DNA of 64,000 nucleotides from contig NZ_JAAXCM010000020.1 in assembly GCF_019734885.1 (NCBI RefSeq), forward strand, positions 334,800 through 398,799, given 5' to 3'. The stretch is from Pseudocoprococcus catus. Its GTDB lineage: Bacteria > Bacillota > Clostridia > Lachnospirales > Lachnospiraceae. This document shows, in pieces, positions 33,974-41,979 of this stretch. The translations under genes were made by a program, and so were the position numbers. Positions within the stretch are counted from its first letter, which is position 1. Every line of letters begins with the position of its first letter. A model generated the notes under the pieces. The model was not told where the DNA came from and ran no database searches. It worked only from the letters and a program-made list of their open reading frames with translations.

Positions 33974-35008
33974 TTAAACTCGTTCCGCAATATCATACAG
34001 CAGTCTTTCGGAATCTTCCCATCCGAGGCAAGGATCTGTAATTGATTTGCCGTAAACATGATTTGCACAGCCAACTTTCTGGTTGCCTTCAACAATGTAG
34101 CTTTCAATCATGACACCCTTGACAAGCTTGCGGATGTCATCGGAGTGCTGACGGCTGCTTAATACTTCCTTGACAATACGGATCTGCTCTTTATGTTTTT
34201 TGCCGGAATTGGAATGGTTGGCATCAATCACACAGGCAGGATTCTTCAGGCCTTTTTCTGCATACATTTCATTGAGCAGCTGTAAGTCTTCGTAATGATA
34301 GTTCGGATGAGTCTGGCCATGTTTGTCAACAGCACCGCGCAGGATGGTATGGGCATATGGATTGCCGTCTGTTGTGGCATCCCATCCGCGATAGATGAAG
34401 TTGTGACCATGCTGGGCTGCAACGACGGAATTCAGCATAACGGATAAGTCACCGCTTGTTGGATTCTTCATACCTGTCGGTACTTCGATACCGCTGGCAA
34501 CAAGACGATGCTGCTGGTCTTCCACGGATCGTGCACCTACAGCGACATAAGAAAGAATATCTGACAGATATCTGTAATTCTCCGGGTAGAGCATTTCATC
34601 TGCAATCGGCATTTTAAATGTCTGCAGTGCATGCATATGTATCTTTCTGATGGCGATGAGACCGTTTAATAAGTCAGGTGCTTCCTCAGGATTTGGCTGA
34701 TGGAGCATACCTTTGTAGCCTTCACCGGTTGTACGAGGTTTGTTGGTATAGATACGCGGTACAAGCACCAGCTTGTCCTGAACCTTGTCCTGAACTTTGG
34801 TAAGTCTGCTGATATAGTCGCAGACTGCTTCTTCATTATCGGCGGAGCAAGGTCCGATGATGACCATAAATTTGTCGGAGGCACCTGTAATAATATCAAT
34901 CAGTTCCTGGTCTTTTGCTGCCTTCAGGGCAGCCAGTTCTGCAGAAACAGGATATAATTCTTTGATTTCCATTGGTGTCGGAAGTTTTTTAGTTAAAACA
35001 AAGCTCAT
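33974..35008 (-). CDS. 3-deoxy-7-phosphoheptulonate (DAHP) synthase, class I
   Basis: First step of aromatic amino acid synthesis: phosphoenolpyruvate plus erythrose 4-phosphate. It has 344 residues from ATG 35008 (AAGGAGAG ribosome site). Class I AroF/G/H-type features are visible: VIIGPCSADNEEAV, VPRIYTNKPRTTGEGYKG, the QHRLVASGIEVPTGMKNPTSG block and DANHSNSGKKHKEQ. Which aromatic amino acid inhibits it cannot be told from sequence by eye. The gene stands alone and is preceded by a good promoter and a leader with overlapping inverted repeats. Confidence 0.95.
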   Translation of the reverse strand: MSFVLTKKLPTPMEIKELYPVSAELAALKAAKDQELIDIITGASDKFMVIIGPCSADNEEAVCDYISRLTKVQDKVQDKLVLVPRIYTNKPRTTGEGYKGMLHQPNPEEAPDLLNGLIAIRKIHMHALQTFKMPIADEMLYPENYRYLSDILSYVAVGARSVEDQQHRLVASGIEVPTGMKNPTSGDLSVMLNSVVAAQHGHNFIYRGWDATTDGNPYAHTILRGAVDKHGQTHPNYHYEDLQLLNEMYAEKGLKNPACVIDANHSNSGKKHKEQIRIVKEVLSSRQHSDDIRKLVKGVMIESYIVEGNQKVGCANHVYGKSITDPCLGWEDSERLLYDIAERV

Positions 35009-35035
35009 AAAGTTTCTCTCCTTGGTAACATTTTC

Positions 35036-35069
35036 GTAACTGTAAAAAATGTGAACAGTTACACATTTT
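35036..35069 (-). promoter_or_regulatory. Overlapping inverted repeats in the DAHP synthase leader
   Basis: Two perfect 8-bp inverted repeats share sequence: GTAACTGT (35036-35043) with ACAGTTAC (35055-35062), and AAAATGTG (35046-35053) with CACATTTT (35062-35069). As RNA they would form mutually exclusive hairpins between the promoter and the ribosome site. As DNA they could be overlapping operators. A further GTAAC lies at 35025-35029. Confidence 0.7.
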
Positions 35070-35078
35070 CTGCAATCA

Positions 35079-35107
35079 ATTATAGCTGAAAAGGAAAATG
35101 ATGTAAA
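35079..35107 (-). promoter_or_regulatory. Promoter of the DAHP synthase gene
   Basis: On the minus strand, TTTACA (35102-35107) and TATAAT (35079-35084) are spaced 17 bp apart. The expected start of transcription falls just before the overlapping inverted repeats. Confidence 0.75.
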
Positions 35108-35161
35108 GGCATAAGTTAATGGGTACAAACGTAAACTGTAAAAAAAGCACGGTGATAGGTG

Positions 35162-36433
35162 ATGGGAAAGAAAATAATAACAATTATTCTGTTATTGGGA
35201 ATTTTCCTAAACAGCAGAGTCCTGTTTGTATATGCAGAGAATGAAAATACGGCAGAAAGTACGGAGTCAGGATCAATGTTGGAAAAAACAGAAGATCTGG
35301 AATTAAAAAATCAGGGGGCAGCCTCAAAAAAAGCAGCTGTAACAGTGACATCAGAGGCAGCGATTTTAATGGAGGCACAGACAGGAACGGTGATCTGTGA
35401 GAAGAACCAGGATGAGCGGGTCAGTCCGGCCAGTATCACTAAGATAATGACTTTGCTGTTGATATATGATGCACTTCATGACGGAAGGCTGCAGCTTTCA
35501 GATAAGGTGACTACCAGTGCCCATGCAAAATCCATGGGTGGATCCCAGGTTTTTCTTGAGGAAGGTGAAGTGCAGACAGTTGAAACAATGATCAAATGTA
35601 TTGTCATCGCTTCGGGAAACGATGCTTCAGCAGCAATGGCGGAGCATATCAGCGGCAGCGAAGATGCTTTTGTGGCAGCCATGAACCAGAAAGCCGGTGA
35701 ACTTGGAATGACAGGGACACATTTTGTAGATTGCTGCGGGTTGACGGATTCTGATGATCATTATACAACGGCAAAGGATGTTGCTTTGATGGCCCGTGCC
35801 CTTATAACGAATTACCCGGAGATTTCAGAGTATGCCACAATCTGGATGGAGAATATAACGCATGAAACGAAAAGAGGAAGCAGTGAATTTGGTCTGTCCA
35901 ATACGAATAAACTTCTGAAAATGGCCAATAATTTTGAAGTGACGGGTTTAAAAACAGGTTCTACTGCAAAAGCGGGCTATTGTTTTTGCGGAACCGCAGT
36001 GAAAGATGGTCTGAACCTTATTGCAGTGGTGATGGATGCGCCGGATTATAAAATCCGTTTTTCAGAGGTTCAGCAACTTTTAAACTATGGTTTTGCCAAT
36101 TGCCGTGCTTACAGGGATGATAACCCTCCGGAGCTTTTGCCGATGGCAGTAAAAGACGGACAAAAGGAATGGGTGACGTTAGCCTATGAGCAGCCGTTTT
36201 CTTATATTACGTTTCGCGGTGAAAATCCTGAGGATATCCGTTCGGAACTGGTGCTTGATAATCATTTGATGCCGCCTTTTGAGGCAGGTACAAGGGTCGG
36301 ACGGCTTGTGTATTATCTGGATGGGCAGGAGATAGGGGATACAGCTGTTGTTGTAACGGAAGGTGTGGAGCGGGCCGGTTTCATTGATTATTTACAAAAA
36401 GTTTACAGGAATTTTATGAGCATCAGTGGTTAG
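35162..36433 (+). CDS. D-alanyl-D-alanine carboxypeptidase (DacF-like)
   Basis: 423 residues. A signal peptide (about 1-22) is followed by an acidic linker, then the S11 serine peptidase domain with SxxK in ASITKIM, SxN in ASGNDAS and KTG in LKTGSTAKAG. The C-terminal beta-rich PBP5-type domain is present. It trims pentapeptides in peptidoglycan. It is divergent from the DAHP synthase gene, with a 153-bp shared upstream region. Start ATG 35162; a GTG three bases earlier is possible. Confidence 0.93.
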   Translation: MGKKIITIILLLGIFLNSRVLFVYAENENTAESTESGSMLEKTEDLELKNQGAASKKAAVTVTSEAAILMEAQTGTVICEKNQDERVSPASITKIMTLLLIYDALHDGRLQLSDKVTTSAHAKSMGGSQVFLEEGEVQTVETMIKCIVIASGNDASAAMAEHISGSEDAFVAAMNQKAGELGMTGTHFVDCCGLTDSDDHYTTAKDVALMARALITNYPEISEYATIWMENITHETKRGSSEFGLSNTNKLLKMANNFEVTGLKTGSTAKAGYCFCGTAVKDGLNLIAVVMDAPDYKIRFSEVQQLLNYGFANCRAYRDDNPPELLPMAVKDGQKEWVTLAYEQPFSYITFRGENPEDIRSELVLDNHLMPPFEAGTRVGRLVYYLDGQEIGDTAVVVTEGVERAGFIDYLQKVYRNFMSISG

Positions 36434-36497
36434 ATATAGGCTATTTAAATAATTCATGTTATAATAGACTGTATTGAAAAACTTTTTGGAGGATTAT

Positions 36498-37397
36498 ATG
36501 ATGGATCAGCGCGTGTTACTTATGGTTAATCCAATGGCGGGGCGTCAGAAGATACGAAATGAATTGATTTATGTCGTTGATGCACTGACAAAAGCCGGAT
36601 ATGAGACGACTATTTATACAACACAGGGAAAAGATGCCACCAGAAAGCTTATGGCAGAAAAAGACAGCCAGTTTGACAAAGTGATCTGTTGCGGCGGTGA
36701 CGGTACATTTAATGAGATTTTATCGGCAACCATGAACTGGGAAAAGCGGCCCTTGCTTGGTTATATTCCTGCGGGAACTACCAATGATTTTGCATCAGGT
36801 CTTAAACTGCCGTCTGATATCAGAGCAGCAGCGAAGAATATTATTCAGGGAACACCCCATACCGTAGATGCCGGAAGATTTAATCTGTCTTATTTTTCTT
36901 ATGTGGCATCTTTTGGGGCTTTTACAGAGACTTCTTATTCAACGCCGCAGAATTTTAAGAATGCATTGGGACATCTGGCTTATATTCTTGAAGGGATTAA
37001 AGAAATTCCTGCGTTTACATCTTATACAGTCTGCATAGAAGCGGACGGACAGATTTATAAAGATGCCTATATCTTTGGAGCGGTCAGCAACGCCAGAAGC
37101 GTAGGCGGCATTCTGAAGATCAGTGATTCCCTGGTGGACTTAAATGATGGTATATTTGAAGTGATGATGATTAAGATGCCAAAGACTTTGATGGATCTCA
37201 GTGCTATTGTGACATCTCTGACATCCCTGAATCCGGCGAAGTATGATCCGTCCATGTTTCTGTTTTTACAGACAAAGCATTTGAAGATTACATTTGATCA
37301 GGAGATGGTATGGTCCCTGGACGGTGAACGTGTGAGCGGCGGCAGAACGGCAGAGATCAGCTGTATCAAAGATGCTTTCAAAATATTGACAGTCTGA
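36498..37397 (+). CDS. Diacylglycerol kinase-family lipid kinase (DagK/YegS-like)
   Basis: 299 residues from ATG 36498, or 36501, behind GGAGG. The catalytic-domain motifs are VNPMAGRQK, ICCGGDGTFNEIL and PAGTTNDFASGL. The C-terminal beta-sandwich ends with the MVWSLDGERVSGG block. DagK-type enzymes phosphorylate diacylglycerol released during lipoteichoic acid synthesis. The precise lipid substrate is not readable here. Confidence 0.9.
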   Translation: MMDQRVLLMVNPMAGRQKIRNELIYVVDALTKAGYETTIYTTQGKDATRKLMAEKDSQFDKVICCGGDGTFNEILSATMNWEKRPLLGYIPAGTTNDFASGLKLPSDIRAAAKNIIQGTPHTVDAGRFNLSYFSYVASFGAFTETSYSTPQNFKNALGHLAYILEGIKEIPAFTSYTVCIEADGQIYKDAYIFGAVSNARSVGGILKISDSLVDLNDGIFEVMMIKMPKTLMDLSAIVTSLTSLNPAKYDPSMFLFLQTKHLKITFDQEMVWSLDGERVSGGRTAEISCIKDAFKILTV

Positions 37398-37416
37398 TTG
37401 AATGAATGGAGGCAGA

Positions 37417-38292
37417 ATGAGAGAAAAGAAGAAATGGATGATGGCTGCGGCTGCTGTTGTGGGAGCAGTCACGGGCCGTATCTGCTATGAGTGCAGACAT
37501 TTTACGACAGAATATTATGATGTCACTTCAGACAAAATACCGGAAGCTTTTGAGGGCTTCCGTTTTGTTGTGCTGACAGATCTTCATAATTATGACTTTG
37601 ATCATGGCAACAGGAAACTGTTGGCACAGATTGAGCATTTAAAACCGGATGCAGTCATGATTGCCGGGGATATGATTGATGCTCATCCGGGAGCAGATAT
37701 GTCTGTTGCCATCCGGATGATGCGGATGCTGTGTGACAGGTGGCCGGTCTATTTTGGCAACGGTAATCATGAGCAGCGTATTGAACTGTATCCTGAGACA
37801 TATGGGGACATGAATGAACGCTGGTGCAAAGCAATTCGGCATCCAAACCTCCACCTGTTGAGAAACCAGCATTTAAACATATGCAAAGATGGCGAAGAAA
37901 TCTGTGTTTATGGTCTGGAACTGAATAGGAAGTATTATAAACGTTTCAGGAAAGTACCTATGACAAGGCATTACATGACGGAGAAACTGGGGATATGTGA
38001 CAGGAACAGGTTCAATCTCCTGCTGGCACATAATCCGTTTTATTTTGATGAATATGCCAAATGGGGAGCAGATCTTGTATTGTCCGGGCATGTCCATGGC
38101 GGTGTGGTGATCCTGCCGTTTCTGGGCGGTGTGCTCTCGCCGCAGGTTCGCCTTTTTCCTAAATATTATGCAGGGGAATACTTCCGGGACAGCAGTGAGA
38201 TGATCTTGAGCCGTGGGCTGCATATGCACAGTTTTCGTATTCGCCTGCTGAACATGCCGGAACTATCCTGTGTGACATTGCGTCGTTCCTGA
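37417..38292 (+). CDS. Metallophosphoesterase (YkuE/YaeI-like)
   Basis: 291 residues from ATG 37417 (TGGAGG ribosome site); an in-frame upstream ATG at 37402 is less likely. An N-terminal membrane anchor (about 6-22) precedes the calcineurin-like domain with all metal motifs: LTDLHN, GDMID, GNHE, LLAHNP and LSGHVHGG. Related enzymes act on UDP-diacylglucosamine or lipoteichoic acid precursors; the substrate here is unknown. It lies 19 bp behind the lipid kinase gene, so a lipid/envelope role is plausible. Confidence 0.88.
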   Translation: MREKKKWMMAAAAVVGAVTGRICYECRHFTTEYYDVTSDKIPEAFEGFRFVVLTDLHNYDFDHGNRKLLAQIEHLKPDAVMIAGDMIDAHPGADMSVAIRMMRMLCDRWPVYFGNGNHEQRIELYPETYGDMNERWCKAIRHPNLHLLRNQHLNICKDGEEICVYGLELNRKYYKRFRKVPMTRHYMTEKLGICDRNRFNLLLAHNPFYFDEYAKWGADLVLSGHVHGGVVILPFLGGVLSPQVRLFPKYYAGEYFRDSSEMILSRGLHMHSFRIRLLNMPELSCVTLRRS

Positions 38293-38301
38293 AGAAAAGG
38301 A

Positions 38302-38324
38302 TTGACAGATATGGCGGAAAATGC
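38302..38324 (+). promoter_or_regulatory. Possible -35 region upstream of scpA
   Basis: A perfect TTGACA is at 38302-38307. The -10 at the proper distance (CACAAT, about 38325) is poor, so this is a weak candidate promoter. Transcription would run into the palindromic element at 38336-38390. Confidence 0.35.
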
Positions 38325-38335
38325 CACAATAGATA

Positions 38336-38390
38336 GACGAAAGGTAACTATTCAGTCCTTACTGCCTTCTGAATAGTTACGACGAAAGGT
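38336..38390. repeat. Palindromic element flanked by 10-bp direct repeats
   Basis: GTAACTATTCAG (38344-38355) and CTGAATAGTTAC (38369-38380) are perfect 12-bp arms around a 13-nt loop. The hairpin is bracketed by two exact copies of GACGAAAGGT (38336-38345 and 38381-38390), as if a 35-bp hairpin had been inserted with target duplication. No T run follows. The second direct repeat lies 13 bp before the scpA ATG and may serve as its ribosome site (AAAGGT). Confidence 0.8.
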
Positions 38391-38403
38391 TCAAAAGCAG
38401 AAT

Positions 38404-39198
38404 ATGATGGAAATGACATTTAAATTAGAGGTTTTTGAAGGCCCGCTGGATTTGCTGCTGCATTTGATCGATATCAATAAGATTGACATTTATGATATTC
38501 CCATTTCACTGATCACGGATCAGTATATGGCATATATTCATCAGATGCAGATTGAGGATATGGATGTGACCAGTGATTTTCTGGTTATGGCGGCAACGCT
38601 GCTTCGCATCAAATCCAAGATGCTGCTGCCGGTGGAGACAGTGGAGGCAGAAGAAACTGGAGAGGATCCAAGGCTTGAACTGGTGAATCGACTGCTGGAA
38701 TACAAAACCTACAAATATATTGCTCAGGAACTGAAGGACAGAGCATTTCTGGCAGCCCAGACAGTATATAAGCCCACGACCATTCCCCCTGATATGGTTT
38801 ATACAGAACCGCCGGTGGATTTGGATGAGCTGGTGGGAGATATGAATCTGGAGAAACTTCATCGGATATTTCAGTCAGTGATGAAGCGTCAGTTTGATAA
38901 GATCGACCCGATACGAAGCAAGTACGGACGGATTGAGCAGGAACCGGTGAAACTGTCAGATAAGATGAGCAGCATTCGGAAGACTGTGGCCGAGCGGAAG
39001 AAACCGGTCAGTTTCAGGGGTCTTTTAAATGCACAGTCAACCAAAGAAGAAGTCATCGTCACATTTCTGGCGATACTTGAGTTGATGAAAGATGGTTCGG
39101 TAAGGATCGTACAGGAGCATCTGTTTGACGATATCATGATCTCACCGGGAGATACTATCCGACAACCGGAAGAGAATGCGACAGGAGTGACAGAATAG
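38404..39198 (+). CDS. scpA: Segregation and condensation protein ScpA
   Basis: 264 residues. The kleisin N-terminus FKLEVFEGPLDLLLHLIDINKIDIYDIPISLITDQYMAYI is diagnostic. The C-terminal winged-helix-like region contains VIVTFLAILELMKDGSVRIVQE. It bridges the SMC heads in the condensin-like SMC-ScpAB complex that compacts and segregates the chromosome. scpB follows after 2 bp. The smc gene is not in the window. Confidence 0.96.
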   Translation: MMEMTFKLEVFEGPLDLLLHLIDINKIDIYDIPISLITDQYMAYIHQMQIEDMDVTSDFLVMAATLLRIKSKMLLPVETVEAEETGEDPRLELVNRLLEYKTYKYIAQELKDRAFLAAQTVYKPTTIPPDMVYTEPPVDLDELVGDMNLEKLHRIFQSVMKRQFDKIDPIRSKYGRIEQEPVKLSDKMSSIRKTVAERKKPVSFRGLLNAQSTKEEVIVTFLAILELMKDGSVRIVQEHLFDDIMISPGDTIRQPEENATGVTE

Positions 39199-39200
39199 AC

Positions 39201-39782
39201 ATGGAAGAAGTTTTAAAGCCGGATGAAGCGGAGGCCGCCATTGAGGCCCTTTTATTTACCATGGGAGAGGCAATCAGTGCAGAAACCCTCGGTGCTGCCA
39301 TCGGGCATGATAAGGCGACAGTGGTCAGGCTTGTACACCGTCTGATGGACAGATATCAGAATGAGAAGAGAGGTATCCGTATCATTGAATTGGATGGTGC
39401 TTTTCAGATGTGTACGAGTCCGGAGATGTATGATTATGTGATCAAACTGACACATCAGCCGAAGAAGCAGGTGTTGACAGATGTTATGCTTGAGACCCTG
39501 GCGATCGTTGCCTATAAACAGCCGGTGACAAAGGCGGAGATTGAACAGATCCGCGGCGTCAGTTGCAGCCATGCGATCAATAAATTACTGGAATATGGTT
39601 TGATCACAGAAGCCGGAAGATTGAATGCACCGGGGCGGCCGATCCTCCTGGCTACAACAGAGGAATTTTTGCGGACCTTTGGTGTTCAGTCTGTAGAGAA
39701 TCTCCCGTCGATTTCGCCGGAAGAGCTTGATACACTGAAGACAGAAGCAGAAGAAGAAGTTCAGATGACACTTGATGTATAG
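39201..39782 (+). CDS. scpB: Segregation and condensation protein ScpB
   Basis: 193 residues with two winged-helix domains. The second has the strongly conserved TLAIVAYKQPVTKAEIEQIRGVSCSHAINKLLEYGLI and the APGRPILLATTEEFLRTFG ending. Forms a dimer bound to ScpA. It starts 2 bp after the scpA stop and is followed 12 bp later by the MurT-like gene. Confidence 0.96.
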   Translation: MEEVLKPDEAEAAIEALLFTMGEAISAETLGAAIGHDKATVVRLVHRLMDRYQNEKRGIRIIELDGAFQMCTSPEMYDYVIKLTHQPKKQVLTDVMLETLAIVAYKQPVTKAEIEQIRGVSCSHAINKLLEYGLITEAGRLNAPGRPILLATTEEFLRTFGVQSVENLPSISPEELDTLKTEAEEEVQMTLDV

Positions 39783-39794
39783 AGAGGAACAGTT

Positions 39795-41183
39795 ATGAAG
39801 AATTCTAAGAAAAAAACAATGCGTTTTTATTTGACGCTGGCAGGCATCAAAGTATTGATCAAAGTCCTGCAGCTTTGTGGAAAGAATGCCACACATGTAC
39901 CGGGCCGAAAAGCCATTAATATCTGTCCGGATTTTCTGGATCAGATTGATAAACCGGAGTTTATCATTGGCATTACCGGCACCAACGGCAAGACAACCGT
40001 ATCCAATTTGATTGCAGATGTGATGCAGGACAACGGCTATGATATTGTAGATAATCGTTTTGGCGGCAATATTGATTCCGGTATTGCCTCCGCGTTGATT
40101 AAGAATTCCACCCTAGGCGGTCATATGAAGAAGAAATATGCCGTTTTGGAAATCGATGAGAGAATGACGACGAAGATTTTCCCGTATGTCCAGCCGGATA
40201 TCCTTGTCTGCACCAATCTTTTCAGAGATTCCTATAAGAGAAATGCCCATTCAGAATTTATTTCAGGTATTCTGAATCAGACCATTCCTGCAAAATCAAA
40301 ACTTGTTTTGAATGGAGAAGATCTTGTCAGCAACCATCTGGCACCGGACAATGACAGAGTTTACTTTGGCATTGCCTGCGAGGATGAGAAGACAACTTCT
40401 ACCAACAACATCATCAAAGATGTGGTTGCCTGCCCGAAATGCGGTGCCAAACTGAATTATGAATATATCCGTTATAACCACATCGGACGTGCTTTCTGTC
40501 CGAATTGTGATTTTGGTTCACCGGAAATGGATTATGCTGTGGAAGCCATTGATTATAGAAACCGACGGGTGCATATCCGTACGCCGAAGGGCAATATGGA
40601 AGTGAAGCTGCTGGGAGATAATATTACAGATGCTTACAATACAGTGACAGCTGTTACGGCTCTGGAGGAATTTGGTCTGACAGCAGATGCCATCAGCCGT
40701 TCCTTTGAGAAGATGCAGATTGCCGGAACACGTTTTGGATGTGTGGAGGTGAATGGCCGCAAGATTATTACAGATGTTGCCAAGGGACAGAACCCGATCG
40801 CTGTTTCAAGAGTTTGTGATTTTGTTCGCCATGAGCCGGGCAAAAAAGCAGTTGTGCTTATTCTGGATGATTATTTTGATCGTCAGGATTCATCTGAGAA
40901 TATTGCATGGTTTTTTGATACAGATTTTGAATTTCTTAATGATCCGGGAATCACTCAGATTGTTGTGGGCGGACCGCGCTGTATGGATATGCATCTCAGA
41001 CTTCTGATGGCCGGCATTCCGGAAGAGAAGATTATATGCTGTGATGAAGAGCCGGATACTGAAAAATATGTCGATCTTAATAAAGCGGAGCATGTTTATA
41101 TTTTACATGATATTTATACAACACAGTATGCCAGAGCCATTCAGAAAAATCTGGGTGAGCATTTAAAAAAGGAGGGCAGATAG
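39795..41183 (+). CDS. MurT-like Mur ligase family protein
   Basis: 462 residues. The central Mur ligase ATPase motif is GITGTNGKTTVSNLI (about 60-74), followed by NRFGGN, a four-Cys zinc ribbon (C213, C216, C235, C238) and the C-terminal DUF1727-type domain (LILDDYFDRQD...WFFDTDFEF). The layout is that of MurT, which with GatD amidates the D-Glu of lipid II. The ATPase motif and ribbon are intact. The region corresponding to the usual N-P-x-G loop reads AKGQNPIAVS, slightly altered. Its partner gene starts at the next base. Because that partner lacks catalytic residues, the reaction of this pair is open. Confidence 0.85.
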   Translation: MKNSKKKTMRFYLTLAGIKVLIKVLQLCGKNATHVPGRKAINICPDFLDQIDKPEFIIGITGTNGKTTVSNLIADVMQDNGYDIVDNRFGGNIDSGIASALIKNSTLGGHMKKKYAVLEIDERMTTKIFPYVQPDILVCTNLFRDSYKRNAHSEFISGILNQTIPAKSKLVLNGEDLVSNHLAPDNDRVYFGIACEDEKTTSTNNIIKDVVACPKCGAKLNYEYIRYNHIGRAFCPNCDFGSPEMDYAVEAIDYRNRRVHIRTPKGNMEVKLLGDNITDAYNTVTAVTALEEFGLTADAISRSFEKMQIAGTRFGCVEVNGRKIITDVAKGQNPIAVSRVCDFVRHEPGKKAVVLILDDYFDRQDSSENIAWFFDTDFEFLNDPGITQIVVGGPRCMDMHLRLLMAGIPEEKIICCDEEPDTEKYVDLNKAEHVYILHDIYTTQYARAIQKNLGEHLKKEGR

Positions 41184-41897
41184 ATGATGACACGTATTGA
41201 AGTATTATTTCCTGAGTTTTGCAGTCTTTTTGCGGATTCCAGCAATGTACGTTATCTTGAAAGATGTCTGCCGGATGCAGAGTTTGTGTATACTTCCTAT
41301 ATGGATGAACCATTATTCGTTACTGAGAAGCCGGATCTGATTTATATGGGTGCCATGACGGAAAGTGCACAGGAGAAGATTATTAAGAAATTAATGCCAT
41401 ATAAAGAGCGGATTGCCCAGTTGATTTCTGAGGATGTTCCGATGCTGTTTACCAACAATGCGGTGGAGATTTTTGGACAGTATATTGAGAATGAGGATGG
41501 TTCGAAGATTGAAGCATTGAACCTTTATCCGATTTATGCCAAACGTGATATGATGCATCGTTTCAATTGTCTGCTGAGAGGCAATTTTGATGATATTCAG
41601 ATTGTTGGCTTTAAGACTCAGTTTACCATGGCTTACGGTGATACGGACAAGTATCCTTTTATTCACGTGGACAAGGGCACGGGCATGAACAAAGAGACGG
41701 TTAATGAAGGTATTCGTGATCATAACTTCTTTGCGACTTATCTTGTGGGGCCTTTCCTGGTTCTGAATCCACTATTTACGAAATATCTGCTGAATGATGT
41801 GATGAAGCTGGATGCAACTCTGGCTTTTGAACCAGTGATTATGGAAGCTTATGAACGTCGTTTGAAGGAATTCCTTGATCCAAAGACACAATATTAA
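41184..41897 (+). CDS. GatD-like amidotransferase homologue lacking catalytic residues
   Basis: 237 residues, close to the usual GatD length (~240). Alignment by eye to GatD of Staphylococcus aureus is collinear: the NIIALRQRAKKR helix matches NVRYLERCL, ICGGYQFLG matches FTNNAVEIFG, IVGFENHGG matches IVGFKTQFT, and TYLHGPILPKN matches TYLVGPFLVLN. Thus Asn-91 stands at the nucleophile Cys, Val-188 at the catalytic His, and the GG oxyanion and NHGGR substrate segments are gone. It directly abuts the MurT-like gene and must be co-translated. It is probably a structural or regulatory pseudo-amidotransferase. Start 41184 or 41187, behind GGAGG. Confidence 0.75.
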   Translation: MMTRIEVLFPEFCSLFADSSNVRYLERCLPDAEFVYTSYMDEPLFVTEKPDLIYMGAMTESAQEKIIKKLMPYKERIAQLISEDVPMLFTNNAVEIFGQYIENEDGSKIEALNLYPIYAKRDMMHRFNCLLRGNFDDIQIVGFKTQFTMAYGDTDKYPFIHVDKGTGMNKETVNEGIRDHNFFATYLVGPFLVLNPLFTKYLLNDVMKLDATLAFEPVIMEAYERRLKEFLDPKTQY

Positions 41898-41979
41898 AAA
41901 CAATTTCCTGTATAGACAACAGGATTCTGCACAGACTAAGAGCAGCTTACAGAACTGTTTTTGGAGGTGCGCAAAAGTG

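Noticed and set aside
33863-34045. 60-codon plus-strand open frame
   Set aside because: It spans the DAHP synthase terminator hairpin and runs into its 3' end; no ribosome site. Not a credible gene.
35009-35107. T-box riboswitch or TRAP site upstream of DAHP synthase
   Set aside because: The leader is too short for a T-box, no conserved T-box sequence was seen, and there are no GAG/UAG triplet repeats.
35009-35128. Longer N-terminus for DAHP synthase
   Set aside because: The in-frame upstream extension contains the promoter and the inverted repeats; the start at 35008 has a clear ribosome site and fits the family length.
41875-41979. Longer N-terminus for lactate dehydrogenase
   Set aside because: The extension overlaps the GatD-like gene end and lies upstream of the strong TTGGAGG site; family alignment begins at 41980.
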